Origin: SIG480 sp045537045
GTDB taxonomy: Bacteria; Bacillota; Clostridia; Oscillospirales; JAAYXM01
Assembly: GCA_045537045.1 (NCBI GenBank)
Contig: JAZSOS010000035.1
Span: 1 to 31,505, forward strand
Length of the DNA: 31,505 nucleotides
Reading direction: 5' to 3'
Below the pieces are notes generated by a model. It had not been told where the DNA came from and did no database searches. It was given only the letters and a program-made list of their open reading frames with translations. Positions 23,951 to 31,505 of this stretch are shown in pieces. The translations under genes were made by a program, and so were the position numbers. Every line of letters starts with the position of its first letter. Position 1 is the first letter of the stretch.

Positions 23951-24816
23951 TACAGCACACTTCTTTCTGACATTTTCATTACAGAATCAAATTCTGTTTT
24001 TCTGTTTTTTGATATATAAAATTTTTCAAACGCTACATTTTTGCCTTTAAAATCAAGTTCTTTCTTATCCGTGTATCCCGGGTGGAATAACACCTCTATA
24101 TCCCGTCCGTCTTTTTCTGCCATCTTGATATACTTGGGCAAGATTTTGCTTACTCTTTTTTCATCCATCCTTCCGGAAAAAAGAATCCCGAAAAAATGAG
24201 ATGTCGGTATTTTGTTTTTCGCCGCCTGATTTTTATTAATCAGCCATAAGAAATTCAGAAGCCATTGTTTGATAATATTTACCGCGTTGTATGTGAAATA
24301 AAGCGACGGCGTTTTTATGTAAGGCAGAATCGGCTCTGCAGGGATTCTTACGTATTCAGGTTTGATCTTCTCATCTCCGAGAACCTTAAGCAAAGCCCTG
24401 AACACAGCCGGAATCATATGCGTATGCTGATGGCTGTCGATGCAAAACGGCTCACCCTCCGCGAGCTTCTCTTTCCAGAATAAAACCTGCGCCCTCATTT
24501 CCTGATAAACCTGCGCTTCAAACTTCTTTCCGTAAAATAAACTGCACATCATCAGCCCGATAAATGTATTCTCAAAATTCCCCGACTTATCTGCAAGTAA
24601 AGGAATTTCTTCTGCATTTGTCATGCACTTTCCTTCAACAAGGTTAAGATGCAGGGAAACACGGATATCTTTTCCGTTCTGCATTTTCTGCAAATCCACA
24701 TCATCAAAGTTCGGAAATACGCTGACTTTACTAAGCTCACCTTTGTCAAGGCACTGCTGTATGTTCGCGGAGATTTCTTTGCACAGCCCATAATCGTCGG
24801 CACAAATATATATCAT
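23950..24816 (-). CDS. YdjC/ChbG-like carbohydrate deacetylase
   Basis: Predicted metal-dependent deacetylase acting on N-acetylated sugars or oligosaccharides. 288 residues. Hallmarks: ADDYGL near the N-terminus (D7, D8), the metal His in SLHLNL (H56), DSHQHTHM (D127, H129, H131, H133) and a late FHPGY. No signal peptide, so it acts in the cytosol, perhaps on a lipid-linked GlcNAc-type unit before export. Start ATG with AAGGTGA about 8 bases upstream, directly after the previous stop. Its one-base overlap with the initiating transferase gene suggests the two act on the same sugar, in the way some lipid-linked GlcNAc deacetylases do. That is inference. Confidence 0.85.
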   Translation of the reverse strand: MIYICADDYGLCKEISANIQQCLDKGELSKVSVFPNFDDVDLQKMQNGKDIRVSLHLNLVEGKCMTNAEEIPLLADKSGNFENTFIGLMMCSLFYGKKFEAQVYQEMRAQVLFWKEKLAEGEPFCIDSHQHTHMIPAVFRALLKVLGDEKIKPEYVRIPAEPILPYIKTPSLYFTYNAVNIIKQWLLNFLWLINKNQAAKNKIPTSHFFGILFSGRMDEKRVSKILPKYIKMAEKDGRDIEVLFHPGYTDKKELDFKGKNVAFEKFYISKNRKTEFDSVMKMSERSVL

Positions 24817-26385
24817 TTAACGCTCACCTTCTGTTTCAAGTTTAATGACTATCGTACCGTCTATAACTGCCACGCTATCCTTTGCCGGCCATTTCCCCAT
24901 AGCCTCGACCCTTTCACTTTGTGCCAGCAGCCTTTTTTCTTCTCCGGCCAGAAACTCGTAATCCATTTCGCAATAGTCGTGGAGTGCACTGCTAAGTACG
25001 CTCTGACCTACGTTTTCATCATCTGCGCGGATAATGTATCCGTCGGTTATTCCGGTAATGTCCGGTGGCAGGCTAACGCTGTAACTCTCGCTGTTATCAA
25101 GCGCACCAAGCACAAGGATTTTACTGCAATTTTCCGCCCCGGGCGTCTGTTCTATGCGGTCTGCCATACGCACCAGAACACCAAAGGATTTTTCATATGC
25201 CATCTGCGCTTTATGATAGCTTACATTTGATATAACAACCTGATTTGTAATTATTGCCGCGGATGCTATGAGAACAGCCCAGCATTTTATGCAGGTATGT
25301 CTTTCGTTTGCATCTGTACCCCGTTCATAAAGTATAAGGAAAAATATGTAAAAAACAGAATACCCCATAAGCATAAGATTGTGATAGTCAACCGCCGGGT
25401 TTACAAAGGCCAAAGCCGCCGCACCGAATATAAGCACAATGCCTAAGATAACAACAGCCAAAGCATTAACAGGCTTCCTGTAAATCTTATTCTTTACTAT
25501 GTACTTAACGTAATGTAAAAGAGTGAACAGCAAAACAAAAACGTTAAGAATTACATATATATTTATGCCTTGCGACAAGTCAAAAAAGCATTTAATAAAA
25601 GTTTCTTTAACCACATAAAGAGAATCGAATAAATCTATACTTGTCAACGATGCCGTCGAATTGATTCCCTGATAATCAAGCAGTTCCATAGAAAAAGCTC
25701 TGAGAAGCACGGTGAGAATCACGCTGTATAATGCCACACCAAAAATACCCGAAAGAAGCATACACATACTTTTTTTCAGAACAATACTGAAAGCTTCCTG
25801 ATTATATATTATTTCATCAATCAGCCAAAGCAAAACAAGCATTATCGTAACGGTTATGTACGCCTGATAAATACCGGTCGACAACGCAATAAGCACAGAA
25901 GCGATGATATATCCGCTTTTTCCTTTTGTCATATACAGTGCCGCAAGCGTTGAAAGGAAGAATGCGATGCTGTAACCGTCTGCCACATAGTTATACATCA
26001 TAACCGATGTAACCGTTGGGAACGAAACAATTACTGCACCAATCAGAAATGCGGTTATTTTTTTGCGGACATTAAGTATTCTGCAGATACATACAGCACC
26101 GAGTGCATGAAACACAATTGCGATGATACCGTTTAAAAACGGGAGGTCGTAAAAAGAGCTGAATGAGCATACAACGGGCAAAAACCATCGTCCGAGGCCA
26201 ACCATATTCTGTGCATCGTATCTGAATACCAGCGAATCCCAATTCGGAATCCAACCTGTTATTTTATATAAATGCGAAAATAACCCCACAGCAATGGCTG
26301 CAAGAAAGCAAACCTTCCACTCGGGCAAAATATATGCATTAAGTTTTTTCAATGCTCTCTCAGGCAAGCTTACCACTCCAACCAT
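24817..26385 (-). CDS. GtrII-like membrane glucosyltransferase
   Basis: About 522 residues with some ten membrane helices, matching the Glucos_trans_II (GtrII) family. Members move a sugar from a polyprenyl-phosphate carrier onto a growing polysaccharide on the outer face. Visible family marks: the first external loop with WIPNWDSLVFRYDAQNMVGLGRW, then YNYVADGYSIAFF and STGIYQAY. The C-terminal 130 residues form a soluble outer domain. Partners in the operon are the GtrA-like and GtrB-like genes. Start uncertain: ATG 26385 overlaps the upstream gene by 16 bases and lacks a good ribosome site, while TTG 26367 has GGAG 8 bases before it. Confidence 0.84.
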   Translation of the reverse strand: MVGVVSLPERALKKLNAYILPEWKVCFLAAIAVGLFSHLYKITGWIPNWDSLVFRYDAQNMVGLGRWFLPVVCSFSSFYDLPFLNGIIAIVFHALGAVCICRILNVRKKITAFLIGAVIVSFPTVTSVMMYNYVADGYSIAFFLSTLAALYMTKGKSGYIIASVLIALSTGIYQAYITVTIMLVLLWLIDEIIYNQEAFSIVLKKSMCMLLSGIFGVALYSVILTVLLRAFSMELLDYQGINSTASLTSIDLFDSLYVVKETFIKCFFDLSQGINIYVILNVFVLLFTLLHYVKYIVKNKIYRKPVNALAVVILGIVLIFGAAALAFVNPAVDYHNLMLMGYSVFYIFFLILYERGTDANERHTCIKCWAVLIASAAIITNQVVISNVSYHKAQMAYEKSFGVLVRMADRIEQTPGAENCSKILVLGALDNSESYSVSLPPDITGITDGYIIRADDENVGQSVLSSALHDYCEMDYEFLAGEEKRLLAQSERVEAMGKWPAKDSVAVIDGTIVIKLETEGER

Positions 26386-27104
26386 TTAAGTTTATGTAAA
26401 AATTTTCCGTACAGTTTATCATACAGCTTCACACCAACAATCCGTTTTACAAACAGCGTCCGCTTAGCTGTTGGTGATATCCATGATGCGTAAAAATGAT
26501 GTATTGAATACGTGTTTTCGGTTATTATTTTTCTTCCGGTGTAATATTTCATCGGACAAAGGTAATCTTCGGGCAGCATCTGTATTCCCATAAATACCTG
26601 TTCTTTATTGTCGATGTCCATACCGAGCGTTACCAAAGTTTTTGTGTTTCTGTCAGGACAAGGAGTAAGGTCATATGTGCCGTTCGGGAGCATAAAAGAT
26701 ATACCGTCATAGTCCGCAAGCAGTGCGGCGACCAATTCATTTCCCTTTTCACACGCAAACCCGAGCCCGGTTGAAATAACTCCGTTATCGTCAAAGCCCA
26801 TATAGCCAGTTTCCTTGATAAGTTTATCAAGCGGTTTTATGAGTTCGACATCCGTATCAAAATAAATTCCGCCATTGTCATGAAGCACACGAAGCCTTGC
26901 ATAATCGCTGACAAAAGCCCATTTGCCGGCTTCATACGCCTCGTGCGCATATCTATTCTGGCTCACATCAAAATTTTCTTCGTTTATGCAGACTATTTTG
27001 TAATCCGGGCAATATTTTTTCCAGCTTTTTATGCATTTTTGTGCAAGCTTTGGAAGCTCGCCTTTGCCAAACCAGCAATAATAAATCACCTTAGGAATGC
27101 TCAT
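26370..27104 (-). CDS. Family 32 DXD glycosyltransferase (capsular polysaccharide type)
   Basis: Cytosolic retaining transferase, 244 residues. It has the GT32/Gly_transf_sug layout: IYYCWFGKGELP at the start, then KWAFVSDYARLRVLHDNGGIYFDTDVEL with the DXD motif (D83-T-D85) that holds the nucleotide-sugar through a metal ion. Similar enzymes add sugars in capsule and teichoic-acid-like pathways; the same motif set occurs in clostridial toxins, but nothing toxin-like is attached here. Start ATG with AGGGGG about 9 bases upstream. It overlaps the wzx gene by 14 bases, so translation is likely coupled. Confidence 0.88.
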   Translation of the reverse strand: MSIPKVIYYCWFGKGELPKLAQKCIKSWKKYCPDYKIVCINEENFDVSQNRYAHEAYEAGKWAFVSDYARLRVLHDNGGIYFDTDVELIKPLDKLIKETGYMGFDDNGVISTGLGFACEKGNELVAALLADYDGISFMLPNGTYDLTPCPDRNTKTLVTLGMDIDNKEQVFMGIQMLPEDYLCPMKYYTGRKIITENTYSIHHFYASWISPTAKRTLFVKRIVGVKLYDKLYGKFLHKLKWLEW

Positions 27105-28605
27105 GTATTTTGTTCCCCCTAAGCAATTCTAAAAGCGTTTTGAACGCATATCTGTTAAAGACAAAATTCACAAGCAAGTATAAGCCGACAATCCATATCG
27201 AATGGATAACCCCATTCAATAAAAGCGGCAGGAAAGGCATATTGCTGAAGTTATCAACAAAAAATATTACCATAATTACAGCGAAAACCGCCCAGTTTGA
27301 AATCAGTATTTTATATGTACACATCTGACTTCTCTTAAGAATTTTCCTGTTTGAATAGTAAATTGTAACTATACTGCGGTACAAAAGCGCTGCAATTGTT
27401 CCGAGGATCGCGCCGCATATACCCATATGCATAATTGCCGCAACCGAAACCGTTACGTTTATAACCATTTCCCATATTGCGTGAGAGCGGGTTTTTTCAA
27501 AAGCTCCCGAATATTCAATAATACCGGTTATGGGGAGTTTTCCGCACGCAAGCAAATTCATTATTACAAACAGCACCACGAGTAAAGCATTTGTATACTC
27601 CGCATCGTTTATTCCGCTTGTGTATATCTGTATAAGAGGAAGTAAAAACACTGCCATAAGCGTATAAATCACACAGGTTATCATTATGTAAAAAGTTTCA
27701 TATGCACAAAACAGTTTGTCAAACCCTTCTCTGTCCGTATGAAACATTTGCCCCAACGCAAAGGTAAAGGACGAAATTACACTCGTTATAAAATTCTGTA
27801 CCTGCGAAAAGAATATGTTATATATGGCATAAATACTCACTGCCTTAAAATCACAAAGGACAGAAATAAGTATTACATCGGTATTGTTAAACACCATTCC
27901 CGAAAGCTGATGCACCAGAACCGAATTTTTCTGCGAAATGGCTTCAAAATCCGGCTTTGCCTTTAAATCAAGCCATTTGTATCTGCGCTTTGCGTAAGCA
28001 TACAAAAAGACAAGCTGAACAAGGGCGATTATGCAATAAACAAGCTGAATAAGGATAAGGCTGTCTGTGAGGAGCAACACAAGTATTTTTCCGGCGTTTG
28101 AAGCAAGCTGAAGTGCGGTTTCGGCGTTATTTAGTACATATTTCCTGCCGTCAACCTCCATAAGGATTCTGTATTTCGCCTGAACAAAATAGCTGAACAA
28201 GGCGGGAATTGCATTTAATATAATTATAAAAAACAGAACTGTACTGTCTATTGATGTCGGCACTGCAAAAGAGTAGACCACCGCAATAACAAGAACAAGG
28301 ATAAGGTATACTATCCCCGTTTTGATATAATAAGCATTGGTTGCCGAAAGGACCGAGCTTGCGCTCTTATAATCCCTTTCGCCGATTCTTTTATACAAAG
28401 CCTGAGTTGTGGCAAGACCTACGCCCGCTTCAAGCAGGCACATATATGTAAAAATCTGCTTTATTGTGGAAAGGACACCGTTGACCTCCGAGCCGAAATT
28501 CTCAAGATACAATCTCGGCAAAAGAAAGCTGAGCGATATAAGCACAACCTGATACACCAGCGATGACATCAGGTTATTCTTTACTCTTGAATCTTTGCTT
28601 TCCAC
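27091..28605 (-). CDS. wzx: Wzx-like flippase (polysaccharide transporter of the MOP superfamily)
   Basis: Predicted to flip the undecaprenyl-linked repeat unit across the membrane. About 504 residues with roughly fourteen hydrophobic helices; the opening NNLMSSLVYQVVLISLSFLLPRLYLENFGSE is characteristic of the polysaccharide-transport family, as are the paired conserved Tyr/Gly loops in helices 2-3. Start chosen at GTG 28605: GGGAGG is 7 bases upstream and falls inside the longer frame starting at 28641, which would also overlap the GtrA gene by 20 bases. The family is highly diverse; together with Wzy and the initiating transferase the role is convincing. The specificity is not predictable. 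Confidence 0.87.
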   Translation of the reverse strand: MESKDSRVKNNLMSSLVYQVVLISLSFLLPRLYLENFGSEVNGVLSTIKQIFTYMCLLEAGVGLATTQALYKRIGERDYKSASSVLSATNAYYIKTGIVYLILVLVIAVVYSFAVPTSIDSTVLFFIIILNAIPALFSYFVQAKYRILMEVDGRKYVLNNAETALQLASNAGKILVLLLTDSLILIQLVYCIIALVQLVFLYAYAKRRYKWLDLKAKPDFEAISQKNSVLVHQLSGMVFNNTDVILISVLCDFKAVSIYAIYNIFFSQVQNFITSVISSFTFALGQMFHTDREGFDKLFCAYETFYIMITCVIYTLMAVFLLPLIQIYTSGINDAEYTNALLVVLFVIMNLLACGKLPITGIIEYSGAFEKTRSHAIWEMVINVTVSVAAIMHMGICGAILGTIAALLYRSIVTIYYSNRKILKRSQMCTYKILISNWAVFAVIMVIFFVDNFSNMPFLPLLLNGVIHSIWIVGLYLLVNFVFNRYAFKTLLELLRGNKIHEHS

Positions 28606-28612
28606 CACACTA

Positions 28613-28618
28613 CCTCCC
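28613..28618 (-). promoter_or_regulatory. Ribosome binding site deciding the wzx start
   Basis: GGGAGG (read leftward) lies 7 bases before GTG 28605. It makes the ATG-started extension at 28641 unlikely. Confidence 0.75.
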
Positions 28619-28621
28619 TGC

Positions 28622-29002
28622 TCATTTTTCCTTTGCCTCAAGAAACATTTTTCTTGTTACAAAGTTATAAACCGGCACGATTACCATGGCAAAAAACTTT
28701 ACCGCCAGATAATATACAGACGTAAACTTAACACCAATCCATAAAATAAGCTGATTAAGCCCCAGTCCGCCGATACTTAGCAACACAAAAATTATAAATT
28801 CATAAAGCTTGCTTTGCTTTTTGCTTTTAAAAACAAAGGTCATGCTTAAAAGATAATTTACGGTAACGGAAACGCAGAAAGAGACCGCAGAAGAAACAAG
28901 AACATCCACGCATAAAAGTTCTTTCAGTATAACAAGAACTCCCACATCCACAAGAGCGGCAATAACACCCACTATCGCAAACTTTATCAATTGCAGTGTC
29001 AA
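28622..29002 (-). CDS. GtrA family membrane protein
   Basis: Small integral membrane protein, 126 residues with four hydrophobic helices, in the size and pattern of the GtrA family (FAIVGVIAALVDVGVLVILK; VNYLLSMTFVFKS; final FVTRKMFLE). GtrA proteins are thought to move polyprenyl-phosphate-linked sugars across the membrane for later transfer to cell-surface glycans. Here GtrB-like and GtrII-like genes sit in the same operon. The start is TTG with GGAGGG 8 bases upstream; no ATG fits. It lies 29 bases downstream of the diguanylate cyclase stop. Confidence 0.88.
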   Translation of the reverse strand: MTLQLIKFAIVGVIAALVDVGVLVILKELLCVDVLVSSAVSFCVSVTVNYLLSMTFVFKSKKQSKLYEFIIFVLLSIGGLGLNQLILWIGVKFTSVYYLAVKFFAMVIVPVYNFVTRKMFLEAKEK

Positions 29003-29031
29003 TTTGCGTTCCCTCCGTTTGCCACAAAACT

Positions 29032-31329
29032 TTATTCCTTAGCAAATACCCAAAGAGTATCTTTTACGTCGTCTTTGTTTTCGGTCAAATTGTATACGCT
29101 GAGCTTCACAATTTCGCCGTGCGTTTTCTTATATGTAATTGAAGGTGTTTTTCCTTCCGAAATTTGTCTTTTTATCGCATCATAATTCAAAAAGCTCATA
29201 ACGGCTCTATTGAAATCGGGATGCACAATATCGTGTATGTATTTTGCAAGCAACTTAGAGAAGTTTTCTTCATCTTCCTTATATCCGAGATACGACGGCA
29301 TAAGAATCCGGTGCGCACTGTCGGTTTCAAGCGATACTCTGTAAATACCGTTGTAATGTTCTTGCAAGACTGATATCATCGTGTCAATTTCCCGGATACC
29401 GGTTTTCGCGCAAACATAGCTTACATCTTTGTCTTCGGAAACGCTTACCCGCTCTTTGTTCTGATAATACTGAGCCTTTGCCTCATACATCCTTATTTCG
29501 GCTTCCCTTACTATCTCATCACAGTTTGTGTTCTGCGTTCTGTATGACATACCAATAGCAACATTGTATTCCTTGGGTTTTAGTTCTTCGATAAATGTCG
29601 CTATATTCTCTTTAACGGTTTCCTGCGGAACCCCTTGCGTAAATACAAGGAATTCATCACCGCCCATACGGTAAATGCTATGTCCGAAGAACACCTCTTT
29701 TAATGAATTGGCAATATAGATAAGCATCTCATCGCCTGCGGCGTGTCCGTATTTGTTATTTCTGATGTGAAGCTCGTTGACATCAATATAAATGCAGCAA
29801 AATTCTTCCGGCTTTTCTTCATTGAACACCAGAATGTCCTTATTATATGCAACACGGTTTAAAGCTCCTGTAAGAGAATCCGTTGTTGCGGCATGCTCTG
29901 TTTTATTAAGATGCTTTTTGTTATATATGGCAATTGAGAAACAAATTGCTACATCCTCAATAAGCTTTCTGATATCGGAGCTTTTCCTTGGATTGATTGT
30001 GCCCAGAATGCTGACATGGTTATTCTTATCGGCGATGATAGCAAAGGATACATCTTTGATGCCTTGATTTAATAAAAAGTGATACAATTCCGGGTTTGTT
30101 TTCAAAAGATGCCCGTTGGGAATAATCCGCATGAATCCTGTGGCGGAATCGTTGGTATGGATTTTTGCGGCATACCTGAAAAGCTCGCCGATAAAATACT
30201 TTCTTTCGTCTCCCAACAAACGTTTTTCTCTTAATGAAGGTCTGATATAGTAATGATCTTCTCCGTCGGTATCCGCAAAAAAGCAGGAACGGGCACTCGA
30301 AAACTCTTTTATCCGCTTTAATGCCGAATTTATGTTTTCGTGCTGTTGGTTTATTTCCAAAAGAAGATGTCTGATGGTTGAAGACTCTGAATTTAATTTT
30401 GCTCTGCCTTTTTCGCTCTTTAATATCAGCTCAAGATAAATTAATATAATCAGAATGATCAGAGCAAAAACGACAATCAAGTTACGGGATATTTTATGCG
30501 TTTCCGCGAACACCTGATTTTCATAACGCGCAAGCATAAGCCCCCAATCAAAATCCTCAATATCGGAGTAATGAACATACAAATCCTCACCCGTTCGTAT
30601 TGACTTGAACGAGGAATATCCCTTATCCGTAGTTGACAGAGCTTCATAAGAATAGCCATCGTTATATTCTCTGGTTTTAAGGTCCGACAATTCTCCCGGG
30701 ATTTCATTGATTGTATCTACAACGAACTTTCCTGTTTCCTTATCATAGACAAAAAGCTGAGCATTCAGCTCTTTTGCCATATTGTTATACTTTTTGCCTA
30801 TGGTTTCAAGCCGTATGATTCCATACATAATACCGACGGTTTCCCCATTCACCTGAATGGGAACACCGCTTCGTATTACCTCTTCTCCGGGGATTGAATA
30901 ACTTACTGTTCTACCGGTAACATGCTCTCCCTTTAACGCCTCTTTCTCAAAAGAAAGCTTTCCGTTTAAGTCAAAATTCCCATCTTTAGTGATGAAAATT
31001 CCTTCCTTTGTCAAGATGCCTATTCTTGCAAATAATCCGATAGGCTTAAATGAATCAAACATTCTGTCATAGCTTTCTCCGTCGGCATAGAGCTTTGCTG
31101 CAAAGTTTGCCATAGTAACAAGATTTTCTCTGTCTGATTTTAACTGCAGAGTCAAATCGTCTTTTATCTGCTTTGTCTGAATATGAAGCATTTCGTATGC
31201 ATCATTCTCCGCCTTGACATAAAAAGACACGACCATCACGAGAAAGATCACACAGATCAAAACCGTGGCAATGACCGAATATAAAACGTTGTGGTTCTTT
31301 TTGATTTTCCGTTCGTATGTTGTTGCCAT
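29032..31329 (-). CDS. Cache-GGDEF diguanylate cyclase with a C-terminal PAS-like domain
   Basis: Predicted to make cyclic di-GMP from two GTP in response to an external signal. 765 residues from ATG 31329 (AGAGG 8 bases upstream; a longer frame to 31416 would cover the promoter). Layout: helix 1 (about 17-38), extracytoplasmic dCache-like sensor (40-275), helix 2 (283-303), GAF-like region (about 330-470), GGDEF domain (480-630) with DSLTGALNR, IDVNELH, GHAAGDE and an intact MGGDEF (556-560), then a PAS-like tail (645-765). The inhibitory I-site position reads FFGH, not RxxD, so product inhibition is not expected at that site. First gene of the operon, so it may supply the c-di-GMP that downstream factors read or degrade. 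Confidence 0.93.
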   Translation of the reverse strand: MATTYERKIKKNHNVLYSVIATVLICVIFLVMVVSFYVKAENDAYEMLHIQTKQIKDDLTLQLKSDRENLVTMANFAAKLYADGESYDRMFDSFKPIGLFARIGILTKEGIFITKDGNFDLNGKLSFEKEALKGEHVTGRTVSYSIPGEEVIRSGVPIQVNGETVGIMYGIIRLETIGKKYNNMAKELNAQLFVYDKETGKFVVDTINEIPGELSDLKTREYNDGYSYEALSTTDKGYSSFKSIRTGEDLYVHYSDIEDFDWGLMLARYENQVFAETHKISRNLIVVFALIILIILIYLELILKSEKGRAKLNSESSTIRHLLLEINQQHENINSALKRIKEFSSARSCFFADTDGEDHYYIRPSLREKRLLGDERKYFIGELFRYAAKIHTNDSATGFMRIIPNGHLLKTNPELYHFLLNQGIKDVSFAIIADKNNHVSILGTINPRKSSDIRKLIEDVAICFSIAIYNKKHLNKTEHAATTDSLTGALNRVAYNKDILVFNEEKPEEFCCIYIDVNELHIRNNKYGHAAGDEMLIYIANSLKEVFFGHSIYRMGGDEFLVFTQGVPQETVKENIATFIEELKPKEYNVAIGMSYRTQNTNCDEIVREAEIRMYEAKAQYYQNKERVSVSEDKDVSYVCAKTGIREIDTMISVLQEHYNGIYRVSLETDSAHRILMPSYLGYKEDEENFSKLLAKYIHDIVHPDFNRAVMSFLNYDAIKRQISEGKTPSITYKKTHGEIVKLSVYNLTENKDDVKDTLWVFAKE

Positions 31330-31387
31330 AATCCTTACCTCTGTATACACAAAACTCTTTGCAGAAAGATACACGTATCCAATTAAA

Positions 31388-31416
31388 AGTATACCACACA
31401 TTTCCACGCGTTTCAA
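31388..31416 (-). promoter_or_regulatory. Promoter of the polysaccharide operon
   Basis: Read leftward: TTGAAA (31411-31416), a 17-base spacer and TATACT (31388-31393) with an upstream TGG giving an extended -10. The leader to ATG 31329 is about 50 bases, too short for a c-di-GMP riboswitch. No other comparable promoter was seen in the short gaps between the operon's genes. Confidence 0.78.
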
Positions 31417-31436
31417 TCACATTTGCGCTTATTCCG

Positions 31437-31477
31437 TATAAAAGGCGATATTCGGTCATACACACCGGGTATCGCCT
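31437..31477 (-). terminator. Terminator-like hairpin upstream of the operon
   Basis: Outer stem 31470-31477 with 31443-31450 (AGGCGATA/TATCGCCT), inner stem 31464-31467 with 31453-31456, then TTTTATA on the - strand. It appears to end a leftward gene lying past the window edge and isolates the operon promoter. The last 28 bases of the window cannot be assigned to a gene. Confidence 0.65.
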
Positions 31478-31505
31478 GATCGAAACCGTATTTCTTTATC
31501 CGTTC

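Noticed and set aside
26370..27104. Toxin-like glucosyltransferase
   Set aside because: The DXD motif set is shared with large clostridial toxins, but the protein is 244 residues, without delivery or protease domains, and sits in a polysaccharide operon. It is an ordinary GT32 transferase.
31330..31380. c-di-GMP (GEMM) riboswitch ahead of the operon
   Set aside because: The leader is only about 50 bases and shows no GEMM core or tetraloop receptor. No such element was seen elsewhere in the window.
31330..31416. Longer diguanylate cyclase frame starting at 31416
   Set aside because: It would begin within the -35 box and span the -10 box and leader. ATG 31329 has a proper ribosome site and gives a normal N-terminus.
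1..31505. CRISPR array, tRNA/rRNA genes, transposase or phage integrase genes
   Set aside because: No regular spaced repeats, tRNA-like cloverleaf, rRNA signature or recombinase motif was noticed in the gene or intergenic sequence. The large palindrome is the only mobile-element-like structure.

Overview
The window looks like chromosomal DNA from an anaerobic Clostridia-type Firmicute, most likely a gut Oscillospiraceae/Ruminococcaceae or Lachnospiraceae relative. The evidence is a single-chain pyruvate:ferredoxin oxidoreductase, strong AAGGAGG-type ribosome binding sites, frequent GTG/TTG starts, and cyclic-di-GMP proteins and polysaccharide genes of clostridial character. The species cannot be named from the sequence.

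Left part (1-4889): the 3' two-thirds of nifJ (+), a shared bidirectional terminator, a cytosolic-type Cu/Zn superoxide dismutase-like gene (-), and a MATE efflux gene (+) with a good promoter. From 4890 to 5245 there is no intact gene. This stretch holds a strong hairpin terminator, what looks like a decayed 3' gene fragment, and two palindromic elements. A three-gene operon (-) follows, from a promoter at 8411-8439: two tandem paralogous amidohydrolases and metY.

The rest (8495-31477) is one leftward transcription unit of 17 genes. It is bounded by a terminator-like hairpin upstream (31437-31477), a promoter (31388-31416) and a terminator downstream (8495-8532). Gaps between genes are a few dozen bases at most and several genes overlap. 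It encodes a Wzx/Wzy-type exopolysaccharide pathway: an initiating phosphoglycosyl transferase, six nucleotide-sugar glycosyltransferases (three GT2, two GT4 and one GT32), a Wzx flippase, a Wzy polymerase, a YdjC/ChbG deacetylase, a dispersed GtrA / GtrB-like / GtrII-like side-chain decoration set, and a membrane-anchored metallophosphoesterase with a DnaA-domain-I-like head.

The notable feature is the built-in cyclic-di-GMP circuitry. The first gene is an intact Cache-GGDEF diguanylate cyclase and two of the last three genes are EAL phosphodiesterases. The Wzz-like chain-length protein in the middle carries a degenerate GGDEF domain on its cytoplasmic end, where Gram-positive systems usually have a tyrosine-kinase partner. 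A second three-helix membrane protein next to it has a homologous ectodomain. No BY-kinase or CpsB/Wzb phosphatase is present. My main hypothesis is a self-contained, c-di-GMP-tuned polysaccharide machine in which a paired Wzz-like complex, not tyrosine phosphorylation, is the control point.
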